Shown: positions 22,804-32,613, counted from the first letter of the stretch. The stretch: DNA of 64,000 bases from an uncultured Eubacteriales bacterium (GCA_900079765.1 LT599017.1:1829766-1893765), one strand, 5' to 3'. Notes: generated by a model from the sequence alone, not told the origin. Made by a program: numbers and translations.

Positions 22804-24153
22804 ATGAAACAGACCGGGCTATGGACGACACTGTATTTAACCCACCAGGCCGATAAAATGGCCGACGCAGCGCGGATGGCATTGCAGCGAAACCGCCTGA
22901 GGGAACTCATTGCCTACGCGAAGGAGAACAGCCCCTATTTTTCGGCGTTATACAGGGAAGTGAGCGAGGACACGCCGCTGTCCATCCTGCCCGTCACCAA
23001 TAAGGCGGAGATGACGGAGCATTTCGACGCATGGATGACGGACAGGGCCATTACGAGGGAAAAGGTCGACGCTTTTATGTCCGACCTTTCAAACGTGGGC
23101 AGAAAGCTGGATGGTAAATACCTGGTCTACACGACCTCCGGCTCAACGGGAACACCCTGCACCATCCTCTACGACGACACCACATTCCATGTGTCCTCGG
23201 CCATCGGAGTGCTGCGGAGCTTTGCAAGGAAACGGGATATGAAACGCTTTATCCGTCAGGGTGGAAAGACTGTCGCGCTGTTTGCGGACAATGGATTTTA
23301 CTTGGGCTGCGGCTCTGTCAGGTATAATTTGAGGAAAATGCCGTGGAAGAGACATAAGCTGAATACCTGCGATGTGAGAAAACGGACGCAGGATATTGTA
23401 GACCTGCTGAATGACTTTCAGCCCGCTATGATCGGCTCGTATCCCACCGCTTTGGAATTGTTGGCGCCCGAGCAGGAGACGGGAAATCTACATATCCGCC
23501 CCGCCATCATAATGGCGGGCGGCGAGTACCTGAGCGAGGAGGTGAGGGAGAGGCTGTCCCGCGTGTTTGGCTGCTATGTCCAGACGAATTACTCCTGTAC
23601 GGAGGGCGGGACGATGGCCTGCGAATGCAAGGAGCATCATTTCCATATCAACGACGACTGGGTGATCCTTGAGGCGGTGGATGAAAACAATAAAGCGGTT
23701 CCGGTAGGCACACAGTCGGCAAAGGTGCTGCTCACCAATCTCGCCAACAGAATCTGCCCGTTGATTCGCTTTGAGATCACCGACCGGGTCGTCATTCATG
23801 ACGAGCCGTGTCCCTGCGGAAATTCGAAACCATGGCTCACGCTGGAAGGGCGGACGGACGATATTTTAACCTTTGAGCATGGTGTAAAAATTGCGCCGCT
23901 CTCCCTGTACGCCATCTTGAAGGAAATACAAGGAGTAAGGCGGTTCCAGCTTGTCCAACTGGAACAGGACCTCCTGGAGCTGCGATTGGTTGCGGATGAC
24001 AAGCAGAAGAGCTTTGCAGAGGCGAAATGGGCGCTGGAGGACTATTGGCGGCGCAGCGGCGCGGAAGCCAAGGTGCGTTTGTCGGAAAGGGAGCCGGAGA
24101 CCAACCCCATCAGCGGGAAATTCAAGCATATTATTGCAAAGGTTCCGACATAA
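22804..24153 (+). CDS. CapK/phenylacetate-CoA-ligase-like adenylating enzyme
   Basis: 449 residues. VYTTSGSTGTPCTILYDD (about residues 110-128) is the phosphate-binding loop of the AMP-forming acyl-CoA synthetase group. The family ends with PCPCGNSKPWLTLEGRTDD, where C-x-C-G and G-R-x-D-D are typical of the phenylacetate-CoA ligase/F390-synthetase branch. It should activate a carboxylate as acyl-AMP, but the substrate is not visible. The ATG 22804 follows GGGGGA; an in-frame ATG at 22753 has no site. It stands alone between two terminators, so no pathway partner is indicated. Confidence 0.85.
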   Translation: MKQTGLWTTLYLTHQADKMADAARMALQRNRLRELIAYAKENSPYFSALYREVSEDTPLSILPVTNKAEMTEHFDAWMTDRAITREKVDAFMSDLSNVGRKLDGKYLVYTTSGSTGTPCTILYDDTTFHVSSAIGVLRSFARKRDMKRFIRQGGKTVALFADNGFYLGCGSVRYNLRKMPWKRHKLNTCDVRKRTQDIVDLLNDFQPAMIGSYPTALELLAPEQETGNLHIRPAIIMAGGEYLSEEVRERLSRVFGCYVQTNYSCTEGGTMACECKEHHFHINDDWVILEAVDENNKAVPVGTQSAKVLLTNLANRICPLIRFEITDRVVIHDEPCPCGNSKPWLTLEGRTDDILTFEHGVKIAPLSLYAILKEIQGVRRFQLVQLEQDLLELRLVADDKQKSFAEAKWALEDYWRRSGAEAKVRLSEREPETNPISGKFKHIIAKVPT

Positions 24154-24194
24154 AAAACCACCTGCCGCAGCTTCTTTCTGCGGCAGGTGGTTTT
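24154..24194. terminator. Terminator between convergent genes
   Basis: 17-base arms AAAACCACCTGCCGCAG and CTGCGGCAGGTGGTTTT around a 7-base loop. Confidence 0.88.
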
Positions 24195-24229
24195 GCGTTA
24201 CATAAATGAAGAGAAAAGAATTTGGAGAT

Positions 24230-25549
24230 TTACCAGTTGAATAGCCCACCGCTGTCGCGGCTGTCAAGGACCTCCAGCGCACCCAGAACCATCTCGGCGG
24301 CGGCGCCTCGGGTGAGCTGGTCGTTCAGCCCCAGGGTGCCGGTGCTGTTGGTCTGGAGGATACCGCAGGTCTGGAGATTGGCTGCGGCCTGGACGGCCCA
24401 GACAGGGGCGATTTCAGCGTCGGAGAGCATGGTCTGGGTTACGTCGGTGATCTGGAGGGCGCGGTTTAAGATGACGGATGCCTCGGCCCTGGTAATGGGC
24501 GCGTCGGCGCTGAAGACGATCTGCCCGTCATACTGGGCTGCACCCAGCACCACGCCGGACTTAAGTGCGGCGGCGGCGTAGGCCTTGGCCCAGGTGGGAA
24601 TGACCAGGTCATCAGCAAAACCGGTGGTTGTCACATCCGCCAAAGACTTCATGTCGGAGGCCTTCATGGTCATGGCGAGGAATTCGCTGCGTGTGACCGG
24701 GGTGTTGGGCCGGAAGAAATACTGGCCATCAATGGTCTCGCCCACGAAGATGCCCTCCTCCGCCAGGCGAATGGCCGCCTTATAGGAGGGCACGCCGTCC
24801 ATGTCGGCATAGGTGACCTTGGTGCTGGCCTTGGTGATCGTGACCTTTACGGTAGCGGGCGCGGAGGCGTTGCCCACGGCGTCCACCGCCACGTAGGTGA
24901 AGGTGTCCTTGCCGGTTTTGTTCTCATAGGGGGTATAGACAAACTGATTGGAGCCGTCGGTGGGCATGGTCACCGCGCCCCGTGCCGGTTTCTGAATGAG
25001 CTGGAAGGTGATCAGATCGCCCTCGGGGTCAGTGGCGGCGAAACGCTCGGTGATGGCGACGTTCTTATAGGTGCTGAAGTTCAGGTTTTCCGCGATGGGT
25101 GACTCGTTTTTGGCGGAGAGCAGGTAGACGCTTACGCTCACGGCGTCGCCCGCAGTACCATCGGAGAAGAGAGGGGTAAAGCTAAAGGCGGTGACCGCCA
25201 CCACGGGGGCCGCCAGGGGTTGGAAACGAAGGCCGGAGATGGCGCTCATGGCGACGGTGTCACCTGCGGCGATGGGCTGACCGCTCATAACGAGCATACC
25301 TGCGCCGGGGTCAGGCAGGGTGGTGACAACCACGCTGTCCAGAGTGGCGTTTCCACTCACCACGAAGTCGTCGGCGGAGAAGGTGATGGGGGAATTGGCA
25401 AGGCCATTCTTGGAGAAGGTGGCCACGGTGGGGCCGCTCTCACTCTCACCAAAGCCAAACAGGGCAGAGACGGGGACGGCCAAAGACATACAGAGCGCGG
25501 TGACGACGAGCAGGGGCAGGATGCGGCGTAAAGCGGCGGGTTGTTTCAA
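24230..25549 (-). CDS. Secreted surface protein with Ig-like and SLH domains
   Basis: 439 residues. A signal peptide is seen (RRILPLLVVTALCMSLAVPVSA). Residues 40-150 resemble a beta-sandwich; residues 150-235 form a cadherin-like/Big repeat: ENLNFSTYKNVAITERF, then DPEGDLITFQLIQKP and DTFTYVAVD. Residues 240-430 carry three SLH motifs (VPSYKAAIRLAEEGIFVG; WAKAYAAAALKSGVV; WAVQAAANLQTCGI), which attach to cell-wall polymers. The start is TTG 25549, 7 bases after AAGGAGGT. It lies downstream of rodA on the same strand but behind a terminator. Confidence 0.85.
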   Translation of the reverse strand: MKQPAALRRILPLLVVTALCMSLAVPVSALFGFGESESGPTVATFSKNGLANSPITFSADDFVVSGNATLDSVVVTTLPDPGAGMLVMSGQPIAAGDTVAMSAISGLRFQPLAAPVVAVTAFSFTPLFSDGTAGDAVSVSVYLLSAKNESPIAENLNFSTYKNVAITERFAATDPEGDLITFQLIQKPARGAVTMPTDGSNQFVYTPYENKTGKDTFTYVAVDAVGNASAPATVKVTITKASTKVTYADMDGVPSYKAAIRLAEEGIFVGETIDGQYFFRPNTPVTRSEFLAMTMKASDMKSLADVTTTGFADDLVIPTWAKAYAAAALKSGVVLGAAQYDGQIVFSADAPITRAEASVILNRALQITDVTQTMLSDAEIAPVWAVQAAANLQTCGILQTNSTGTLGLNDQLTRGAAAEMVLGALEVLDSRDSGGLFNW

Positions 25550-25645
25550 GAGAATGACCTCCTTAATTGGATAAATCGTGAAATGGAGCGTATCCATATT
25601 CTTTACCAGCCAAGAGAGATTATTCCCCATGAATAAAAAAGCAGA

Positions 25646-25670
25646 GCGGAGCGGCAAAACACCGCTCCGC
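25646..25670 (-). terminator. Terminator of rodA
   Basis: GCGGAGCGG and CCGCTCCGC arms, followed on the minus strand by a T-run (25635-25640). Confidence 0.85.
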
Positions 25671-25679
25671 GAACTAGTT

Positions 25680-26861
25680 TTAGAGCTTGCTCCGGTCGCT
25701 GATCCAGCTTGGGAGCGAGCGCATTTTGATGCTGGAGACTACCCCCATGGCCGCGAACATGGTGACGATGGAGGAGCCGCCGTAGCTGATGAAGGGGAGC
25801 GTGAGCCCCACCACGGGGAAGATGTAGAGACACATACTCACGTTGACGGCAATCTGCACAAGGAGCATTCCGGCAAAGCCCATGGCGATCAGGGCGGACT
25901 GAGGGCTCCTGGCCCGACGGGCCACCCAGATGCAGCGCAGGATGACGGCGGAGAGCAGAAGGAGCAGGAGCGCGCAGCCCACCAAACCGAATTCCTCGCC
26001 GCAGACAGCGAAAATCTCGTCGGTCTCGCGGATGTACAGGGGCATGGAGTAATAGCTCTGGGTCTGGATACCGTTGAGAAAACCCTGTCCAAACAGCCCG
26101 CCGCCGCCAATATACAGAAGGCTGCGGGTCTGCTGGTAGCCCTTGCCCAGGGTTTGCTCGCTGAGCGTATCCTGATTGCCGGTCAGGTGGTCAATGACGA
26201 CGGTGAACCGGCGCATCCGGTAGTCGTCGCTGATATGGGGCCAGATGATGATGATGGCCACAACTCCCGCGATAAGCGCCAATATAAACCAGCGCTTTTT
26301 TACACCGGCGGCCCACGCAACGATGACAAAGATGAAGATGTAGGTCAGGGCCATGCCGAAATCCCCGGAGGCCACAGCCACCAGGGTACACATGAAGACG
26401 GTGTGCCCGGCGATTTTGAAGACTGATACGGGCCGGGAGATACCCCGCTCCATCAGTTTATTGCATTGCCAGGCCAACAGAAGGACGAAAGAGAGCTTGA
26501 CGATTTCGGCCGGCTGGAGGTTGAAGGGGATACCGGGGATATGGATCCAGCTCCGGTTTCCGTTGACCTCCACGCCCAGCGGAGTCCGGGTGAGAAGGAT
26601 GAAGACCACGTTGAAGGCCAGGAGAAAACCCCAGGACCGTTCGGTGATAAGCTCAATGTCCACGGCGGAGAGAAAGATATAGACCAGGATCCCCAGCAAG
26701 ATAGCGGCGGCCTGGACAATGATGTTCCGGTATCCGCCGATGTACCGGGTAGCGCTGAAGATGAGCACCAGACCGAAGACGGACGCGGCGGTGCACAGGC
26801 TTAAAAGCAAGATGTCGCCCTTGCGGGCGAACTCCCGCAGGGAATCGGTCAGCCAGGACAT
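25680..26861 (-). CDS. rodA: SEDS-family peptidoglycan glycosyltransferase RodA
   Basis: 393 residues with about ten membrane helices. It polymerises lipid II during rod elongation, working with a class B penicillin-binding protein. The conserved stretches are PAEIVKLSFVLLLAW, a GDFGMALTYIFIF segment, the extracellular loop with GGGGLFGQGFLNG, and the C-terminal PFISYGGSSIVTMFAAMGVV. FtsW is the alternative; no cell-division genes are near, and the SGGS-type end suits RodA. AAAGGGGGC precedes ATG. Divergent to tsaE. Confidence 0.88.
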   Translation of the reverse strand: MSWLTDSLREFARKGDILLLSLCTAASVFGLVLIFSATRYIGGYRNIIVQAAAILLGILVYIFLSAVDIELITERSWGFLLAFNVVFILLTRTPLGVEVNGNRSWIHIPGIPFNLQPAEIVKLSFVLLLAWQCNKLMERGISRPVSVFKIAGHTVFMCTLVAVASGDFGMALTYIFIFVIVAWAAGVKKRWFILALIAGVVAIIIIWPHISDDYRMRRFTVVIDHLTGNQDTLSEQTLGKGYQQTRSLLYIGGGGLFGQGFLNGIQTQSYYSMPLYIRETDEIFAVCGEEFGLVGCALLLLLLSAVILRCIWVARRARSPQSALIAMGFAGMLLVQIAVNVSMCLYIFPVVGLTLPFISYGGSSIVTMFAAMGVVSSIKMRSLPSWISDRSKL

Positions 26862-26926
26862 ATGCCGCCCCCTTTCTCAATAATCCAATGTATTTTACCA
26901 TCTTTCCCGGGCCCCGTAAACATTTT

Positions 26927-26955
26927 TTGCGCAGGCTTAAGAGATATGTTATAAT
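26927..26955 (+). promoter_or_regulatory. Promoter for the tsaE-tsaB-upp operon
   Basis: TTGCGC (26927-26932), 17-base spacer, TATAAT (26950-26955). The start codon is 139 bases on, so the mRNA has a long leader. Confidence 0.72.
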
Positions 26956-26989
26956 AACCGCAAGGCGGCTATTATATTTTTTTTAAATC

Positions 26990-27065
26990 GTTTTTCGCGC
27001 TCGCTTGCACGGGCAACCGAAAAACGTAATCCATGATACCATTCGCCTACGCTCATGGTATCACA
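26990..27065 (+). promoter_or_regulatory. Structured 5' leader with two hairpins
   Basis: First hairpin: CGTTTTTCG and CGAAAAACG arms about 20 bases apart. Second: TGATACCAT and ATGGTATCA arms with a 12-base loop. A T-run (26973-26980) precedes them. No known riboswitch class fits by eye. Confidence 0.5.
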
Positions 27066-27094
27066 CCGCATAAAGAAGGCAGCGAGGTGCATCT

Positions 27095-27523
27095 ATGGAC
27101 TATTGCTCAAACACGGTAGAGGAGACCGAGGCGCTGGGCGAGCGGCTGGCGGAGCGGCTGGTTCCCGGTGCAGTGGTGGCCTTTACAGGGGACCTGGGAG
27201 CGGGGAAAACCGCCTTTGTCCGTGGCCTGGCCCGGGGTCTGGGCATCACAGAGCGGGTGACCAGCCCCACTTTTACCATTGTCAATGAGTACGAGGGGGG
27301 CCGCCTGCCCCTCTTCCATTTCGATATGTATCGCCTGGGTTCCTCAGAGGAGCTCTTCGACATCGGCTGGGAGGACTACCTATGTCGGGGCGGCATCTGC
27401 GCCGTGGAGTGGAGCGAAATCGTCGCTGACGCACTGGACCCTGACTGTATCCGCGTGGATCTGCGCCGGGGCGGGGGAGAGAACAGCCGCATCATCACCA
27501 TCGAGGGAGGGCCGCAGCTATGA
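27095..27523 (+). CDS. tsaE: tRNA N6-threonylcarbamoyladenosine biosynthesis ATPase TsaE
   Basis: 142 residues, normal length. [19 protein letters not shown] is the Walker A loop; [15 protein letters not shown] and FHFDMYRL follow in the family order; CAVEWSEI is the Walker-B-like end. With TsaB, TsaC and TsaD it makes t6A37 in ANN-decoding tRNAs. Its stop overlaps the tsaB start by 4 bases (ATGA), so the two are translated together. Confidence 0.96.
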   Translation: MDYCSNTVEETEALGERLAERLVPGAVVAFTGDLGAGKTAFVRGLARGLGITERVTSPTFTIVNEYEGGRLPLFHFDMYRLGSSEELFDIGWEDYLCRGGICAVEWSEIVADALDPDCIRVDLRRGGGENSRIITIEGGPQL

Positions 27524-28233
27524 AAATCTTGGCGCTGGAGTCTTCAGCGGTGGCGTGCTCGGTGGCACTATGCGAGGATGAGTCACTTATTGCCCAGTCT
27601 TTCCAGAATAACGGCCTGACCCACTCCCGCACTCTCATGCCCATGTGTGAGAACCTTTTGAAAAATTGCGGCGTGACGTTGGAGAACGTGGATCTGATTG
27701 CCGTGGCGGCAGGTCCGGGCTCTTTCACGGGCCTGCGCATCGGTGTTTCGGCGGCAAAGGGCCTCGCCTGGCCGGGGGATAAGCCGTGCGCCGGGGTATC
27801 TACCCTGGAGGCAATGGCCTGGACAGTGGCACATATGGATGGTGAGCTCTGCCCCGCCATGGACGCCCGGCGGAGCCAGGTCTACAATGCCCGCTTTGAA
27901 GCGGGGGACAGTATGCCCCGCCGTCTGACGCCGGACCGGGCAATCGGCCTGGAGGAGTTGGCGGCGGAGTTGAGCGGGACGAAAAAAACGCAAATTATAG
28001 TTGGAGACGGCGCGGTCTTATGCTATAATTATCTGCAAGAGCTGGGTATCCCGGCGCGGCTTGCTCCACCCCACCTCCGCTACCAGACTGCCTGGGGCGT
28101 GGCCCGGGCGGCCCTGGAGCAGGCCCGGCGGGACGAGCTGACTGATGCCGAGGGCCTTGTGCCGGTCTACCACCGACTGTCTCAGGCTGAACGGGAACGG
28201 CTGGAGAAAAATGACAAAGGGGATCAAACATGA
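27520..28233 (+). CDS. tsaB: tRNA threonylcarbamoyladenosine biosynthesis protein TsaB
   Basis: 237 residues of ASKHA fold. [18 protein letters not shown] opens the actin-like nucleotide fold; [20 protein letters not shown] is the family signature and [16 protein letters not shown] follows. It is the inactive TsaD-like scaffold partner. Second gene of the operon, overlapping upp by 4 bases. Confidence 0.95.
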   Translation: MKILALESSAVACSVALCEDESLIAQSFQNNGLTHSRTLMPMCENLLKNCGVTLENVDLIAVAAGPGSFTGLRIGVSAAKGLAWPGDKPCAGVSTLEAMAWTVAHMDGELCPAMDARRSQVYNARFEAGDSMPRRLTPDRAIGLEELAAELSGTKKTQIIVGDGAVLCYNYLQELGIPARLAPPHLRYQTAWGVARAALEQARRDELTDAEGLVPVYHRLSQAERERLEKNDKGDQT

Positions 28234-28871
28234 TGGATAAGATGGACAAGGTACACATTCTGGACCACCCGCTGCTACAGCACAAGGTGAGCATTCTGCG
28301 GGATGAAAACACCGGCGTGAAGGATTTCCGCGAGGTTGTCTCCGAGATCGCCACCCTCATGTGCTATGAGGCGACCCGCGATTTGCCCACTGACGACGTG
28401 GAGATCAAGACTCCTGTGGCCGTTGGCGCCTTTAAGCAGCTTACCGGTAAAAAGCTGGCCATTGTCCCCGTGCTCCGGGCCGGGCTCGGCATGGTGGATG
28501 GCATCCTCACACTGATCCCCTCGGTCAAGGTGGGCCACATCGGCCTCTACCGTGACCCCGAGAGTTTGGAGCCGGTGGAGTACTATTGCAAAATGCCCAA
28601 TGACATCGCCGAGCGCGACGTCATTATCCTCGACCCCATGCTGGCCACCGGCGGCTCCGCCTCCGCCGCCATTCAGTTCATTAAAAACTATGACGTGAAA
28701 CACATCAAGCTGATGAACATTATCGCTGCCCCTGAAGGCATCCAGCGGGTGCACAAGGACCATCCCGATGTGGACATCTACTGCGCCGCCGTTGATGAGA
28801 AACTTAACGAACATGGCTACATTGTCCCAGGCCTGGGTGACGCGGGTGATCGCATCTTTGGCACAAAATAA
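28230..28871 (+). CDS. upp: Uracil phosphoribosyltransferase
   Basis: 213 residues, standard length. It converts uracil plus PRPP to UMP. The PRPP-binding motif is [12 protein letters not shown], and the C-terminal [13 protein letters not shown] recognises uracil. [14 protein letters not shown]-type text is present as [21 protein letters not shown] precedes the first of two ATGs, and the start overlaps the tsaB stop. A terminator at 28913 ends the operon. Confidence 0.97.
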   Translation: MMDKMDKVHILDHPLLQHKVSILRDENTGVKDFREVVSEIATLMCYEATRDLPTDDVEIKTPVAVGAFKQLTGKKLAIVPVLRAGLGMVDGILTLIPSVKVGHIGLYRDPESLEPVEYYCKMPNDIAERDVIILDPMLATGGSASAAIQFIKNYDVKHIKLMNIIAAPEGIQRVHKDHPDVDIYCAAVDEKLNEHGYIVPGLGDAGDRIFGTK

Positions 28872-28912
28872 GAGGAAACCCGGCGACGAACAAAGCCAAT
28901 ATGGAAATACAT

Positions 28913-28952
28913 CTCCCGGCTGCAGGCTGTTCCTGCGGCCGGGAGCTTTTGC
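28913..28952 (+). terminator. Terminator of the tsaE-tsaB-upp operon
   Basis: CTCCCGGC and GCCGGGAG outer arms, with a GCAGG/CCTGC inner stem, then CTTTTGCTTT. Confidence 0.82.
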
Positions 28953-29225
28953 TTTGCAATAAGAACAAGAAAGCAAAACAGAAAAATACCGTGAAAATGC
29001 ATATGAAAATTTTCACGTAAAGAGAAACAAAAACTCTAAAATAATTTTAAACACAATGCCAATTGCATAAAAAAGAAACATAATATATGATTTTACCAGG
29101 GAGTCGGCGCAGGGATGTATAAAGCGATACTAACCACGAAAAAGGTTGAATGAAAAATTTCATGTATACATGGCAGCTCGGCGGAGACCGATATACCAGA
29201 GGCTAGGAGCAATTAGGAGGCTTTT
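28953..29225 (+). promoter_or_regulatory. AT-rich control region of the oxidoreductase pair
   Basis: No gene. It contains the inverted repeat CGTGAAAAT / ATTTTCACG (arms 10 bases apart, near 28990-29018) and a TGAAA/TTTCA repeat near 29149-29162. Either could bind the LacI-type regulator whose broken gene is at 31615. Promoter boxes are not clear. Confidence 0.5.
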
Positions 29226-30371
29226 ATGAAGCGAGTAAAGGTTGGCGTGGTCGGCTGTGGCATGATCAGCGAAATCTATCTGAAGAATATGACCACCATG
29301 TTCGACGGCATTTTGGAAGCGTACGCCTGCGCGGACATGGACGTCGCCGCTGCGCGGCGGCGGGGTGAGCAGTTCGGCGTCAAGGTCATGAGTGTGGACG
29401 AGCTCCTGGTGGACCCCGAGATAGAGGTGGTGCTGAACCTGACCGTACCCGCCGCGCACTATGACATCGCCAAGCGGGCACTGTTGGCGGGGAAGCACGC
29501 CTACAGCGAGAAACCGCTTGCCATGCGGCTGGACCAGGGCAGGGAGTTGCTGGAGCTGGCAAGCGCACAGGGGCTGTTCGTTGCCGCCGCGCCCGATACC
29601 TTCCTCGGCGGCGGGCTCCAGACCTGTCGGAAACTGATTGAGGAGGGGGCCATCGGAACGCCGATCAGCGCCCAAGGCCTGATGCTGGCCCATGGACCTG
29701 AGAGCTTTCACCCCAACCCCGCTTTTTTCTACCAGGAGGGGGCGGGCCCTCTGCTGGACATGGGGCCGTACTATCTGACGGCGCTCACGTCTCTGTTCGG
29801 CCCGGTGAGACGGGTCACCGGCCTTGCAAAGGCCACTTATCCCACCCGCAAGGTCCTCTCGGCGGCGAGTCCCAAACACGGGGAAGAATTCCCCTGCACG
29901 GTGGACACCTTTATCAGCGGCGGCCTGGAGTTTGAAAACGGCGTGATTGGCAGCCTGACTGTCACTTGGGACCTGACAGGCCCCTACTGGAAATCCGGCC
30001 TGCCGCTGCTGGAGGTCTTCGGCAGCGCGGGTACGCTCATTCTCCCCGATCCCAACGCCTTTGGCGGCCTCGGCGACTCTCCGATGGGGGAGCCGGGGAA
30101 GTGCGTCAAACTGCGCCGGGGCGCCGAGCAATTCGAGGAAATACCGATACGGTATGGCTACTGTGAAAACAGCCGGGGTCTGGGGCTTGCGGATATGGCT
30201 TGGTGCATCCGTGGCGGCGGCGCGCCCCGGGTATCGGGAGAGGGCTCTCTTCACGTGCTGGAGATAATGCTTGGCATCCTGGATTCCTCCAGGAGTGGCT
30301 GCCATCATGTGATGGAGACCACCTGCGCCCAGCCCGCGCCTCTCTATGACGACGTGCCATTTCAAAAATAA
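29226..30371 (+). CDS. Gfo/Idh/MocA-family oxidoreductase
   Basis: 381 residues. The N-terminal Rossmann fold reads VGVVGCGMISEIYLKNM; EKPLAMRLDQGREL carries the conserved E-K-P nucleotide-site lysine. The C-terminal half has the alpha/beta catalytic fold (GPLLDMGPYYLTAL). It uses NAD(P) to oxidise or reduce a sugar or cyclitol; the substrate is unknown. AGGAGG is 5 bases before ATG. It is 13 bases before a zinc alcohol dehydrogenase, so the pair is one operon. Confidence 0.9.
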   Translation: MKRVKVGVVGCGMISEIYLKNMTTMFDGILEAYACADMDVAAARRRGEQFGVKVMSVDELLVDPEIEVVLNLTVPAAHYDIAKRALLAGKHAYSEKPLAMRLDQGRELLELASAQGLFVAAAPDTFLGGGLQTCRKLIEEGAIGTPISAQGLMLAHGPESFHPNPAFFYQEGAGPLLDMGPYYLTALTSLFGPVRRVTGLAKATYPTRKVLSAASPKHGEEFPCTVDTFISGGLEFENGVIGSLTVTWDLTGPYWKSGLPLLEVFGSAGTLILPDPNAFGGLGDSPMGEPGKCVKLRRGAEQFEEIPIRYGYCENSRGLGLADMAWCIRGGGAPRVSGEGSLHVLEIMLGILDSSRSGCHHVMETTCAQPAPLYDDVPFQK

Positions 30372-30384
30372 GGAGTAGAGCGAT

Positions 30385-31344
30385 ATGAAGTTTACGAGAG
30401 CCTGCCTGGTGGAGCCGAGGAAATTTGGTTTCTTCGAGGTGGATGAAGAGCCCGGAGCGGGCCAGGTCCTGATCAAGATTGCCGGCTGCGGGATGTGTAA
30501 CTGGGAGCTCAATTTCTGGGATGGGCACCTGAACTTTCAGGGCTACCCTCACAAGCTGGGCCATGAGTTTGCCGGCGTAGTGGCAGCCATTGGGCCCGAC
30601 TGTAAGAACCTACGGGTGGGGGATAAGGTGAGTGCCGTTGACCGCGGCTTTGGCGGCTTTGCCCAATACCGGGTGACCAACGAGGCCGCTTGCGAAAAGC
30701 TTGCGGACCATATCGATCCCAAGTACGCGATGGGCGAGCCTCAGAAGTGTATCATCACCGTCCTCCGCGCCACCGAGCCGGAGGCGGGGGATTACGGCGT
30801 GGTGCTTGGTGCGGGGCCTATGGGTATGTGGTGCATCCAGGGCCTGTCGGGGCATCTTCTCTCCGGGCTCATCGCCGTGGACGTGGACGACAGCCGATTG
30901 GAGATGGCCAGGAGCTTTGGCGCCAGCCACGTCATTAACAGCGCGAAGGAGGACGTGGTGGCCCGGATCCAGGAGATCACTTCCGGCCGTATGGCGGACT
31001 TTGTGATCGAGGGGACGGGCATCCCCAGCCTGCTGGACAGCGCTCAGGACTACTTGAAGTCCGGCCGTGGACGGCTCATTCTCATGAGCAGCCACCACGA
31101 GGCCTGCCAGTTCGACTTCCGCAAGGCGGTGGACCGGGGCCTGGAGTTTCGGGTCGCGCACCCGCCTTATTCCAGGGACGAGAGGGACGATTTCCGCCGC
31201 GCCGTATGCTTCATCAACAACGGGACCTTCATCAACGAGCCGCTGGTCTCTCACAAGTTCAAGCTCAGTGAGATACAGACGGCGTTTGAGACAATGGAAC
31301 ATAAGCCGCGGAACTTTATGAAGGGACTTGTTGTACCTGATTGA
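30385..31344 (+). CDS. Zinc-binding medium-chain alcohol dehydrogenase
   Basis: 319 residues. CGMCNWELNFWDG supplies the first zinc ligand, PHKLGHEFAGVVAAIG the His-Glu pair; VVLGAGPMGMWCI is the NAD(P) loop. The four-cysteine structural-zinc lobe is not evident and the protein is shorter than typical 340-360 residue relatives, so it belongs to a reduced sorbitol/threonine-dehydrogenase-like branch. Paired with the Gfo/Idh enzyme, it may act on a sugar or polyol. AAGGAG precedes ATG; a terminator is at 31361. Confidence 0.88.
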   Translation: MKFTRACLVEPRKFGFFEVDEEPGAGQVLIKIAGCGMCNWELNFWDGHLNFQGYPHKLGHEFAGVVAAIGPDCKNLRVGDKVSAVDRGFGGFAQYRVTNEAACEKLADHIDPKYAMGEPQKCIITVLRATEPEAGDYGVVLGAGPMGMWCIQGLSGHLLSGLIAVDVDDSRLEMARSFGASHVINSAKEDVVARIQEITSGRMADFVIEGTGIPSLLDSAQDYLKSGRGRLILMSSHHEACQFDFRKAVDRGLEFRVAHPPYSRDERDDFRRAVCFINNGTFINEPLVSHKFKLSEIQTAFETMEHKPRNFMKGLVVPD

Positions 31345-31360
31345 TCCAAGCGGGACAAGC

Positions 31361-31398
31361 GCCCCCATCAGCACCTGCGGCTGATGAGGGCATTTTTG
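31361..31398 (+). terminator. Terminator after the dehydrogenase
   Basis: GCCC-CATCAGC and GCTGATG-GGGC arms with one bulge, then ATTTTTG. Confidence 0.75.
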
Positions 31399-31614
31399 TT
31401 TGGTAAAAAAGAGATATTTTAAGACTTTCAGCAACTGCTGCTTCAATAACGACAACATTATCGACGCCCTGGTCGGCAAGCTAGTGGGCCGTAGCGTCAT
31501 GAATTTTTTCATATAGCTGCTTTAGAATAGACGGAGCGTTGTATTTTTTATTGCTTTTATCAGCGTTTAACGCTAGACTATGTATGTAAATTTTCAGATT
31601 ACGGAGGGAAATCT
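31399..31614. other. Gap before the broken LacI gene
   Basis: A short open stretch ending at 31515 reads IIDALVGKLVGRSVMNFF, which faintly recalls the V-x-x-M-V-G-R end of a sugar ABC ATPase. Too little to call a gene. Confidence 0.3.
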
Positions 31615-32612
31615 GTGAGACGAGTACGTCAATCGGAGATAGCGGAGCGGGCAGGCGTATCTTTGACCACGGTTTCCCGTGTGGTGAACCAGAGCGGGTA
31701 CGTGGCGGAGGACGTCAGAAAAAGGGTGGAGCGGGCCATCGAGGAAACCGGTTACGTCCCCACCCAGCACTCCTTCACGCGCTGCAAGCGCCTGGTGGGT
31801 GTGGTGATTCCCTACGGGGTACTAAACCCCTATTTTAAAAGCTGACCCAATGCATCCATGAGGAGTGCGAGCGCCAGGGCTACTACGCGATCTTCGTCAA
31901 CTGCAGGATGGTGAACAACGAAACCCTCGCCGCCCATGCGAAACAGCTCTCCGCCATCGGCGTATGCGGCCTCATTGCGTGCTGCTTTAACGATGAACAT
32001 CTGGACGAGAAAACCCGTAATGTCCTGGATAAGTCTAACGTTCCCGTCGTATTCATTGAGCGCACCGCGGACTGCTATGGCTTTAACCGTATTTTGGTGG
32101 ACAACATGCTGGGTACCTATATGGCGGCCAAGCACCTGCTGGACCGCGGGCATAAGCACCTCCTCTACGTCACAAAAAAACGGCCAACAGAGGTGGAGCG
32201 GTCCCGTACGGGCGGCTTTCTGAAGGCGATGGGCGAGGTACCGGAGGGCTCGGTCCAATACCAGGTCATGACCTGCCCCGGGGTCATCTCTCCGGCGGCG
32301 GCCTTCACGGCTGTCAAGGAGGCCTACGAACAGGACCCGGAGATCTCGGGTATCATGTGCTGGAATGATGTATACGCATCGGGAGCCCTATCCTATACGA
32401 ACCAGCACGGGCTGAACGTACCGACTGATGTGGAGATCATCGGCAGCGACGACGTGATGGCGGGTGAGCTTAGCCCTCCGCTGAGCAGCGTGAGGATGCC
32501 GCTGGAGGAAATCGCTCTGTCGGCGATTGAGATTATCGACAAATATCAGGAGCCGAGCGATATCCCCGTCGCCCGCACGGTATCCCTGGAGCCGCAGTTG
32601 ATCCTGCGGTAA
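31615..32612 (+). pseudogene. LacI-family regulator split by one frameshift
   Basis: The first frame, from GTG 31615 (GGAGGG 6 bases upstream), encodes the DNA-binding domain IAERAGVSLTTVSRVVNQSG and the hinge, then PYGVLNPYFKS and a stop at 31845. The sugar-binding core continues in the next frame: LTQCIHEECERQGYYAIF, and later GLIACCFND, VFIERTADCYGF and EIIGSDDVMAGEL to 32612. One missing base near 31843 explains it. All other family marks are kept. If real, the repressor is lost and the upstream genes may be constitutive. Confidence 0.88.
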
Positions 32613-32613
32613 A

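Noticed and set aside
29160-30512. 450-codon minus-strand frame opposite the Gfo/Idh gene
   Set aside because: It is the shadow of a GC-rich real gene; its residues are Arg/Ala/Gly/His-rich without motifs.
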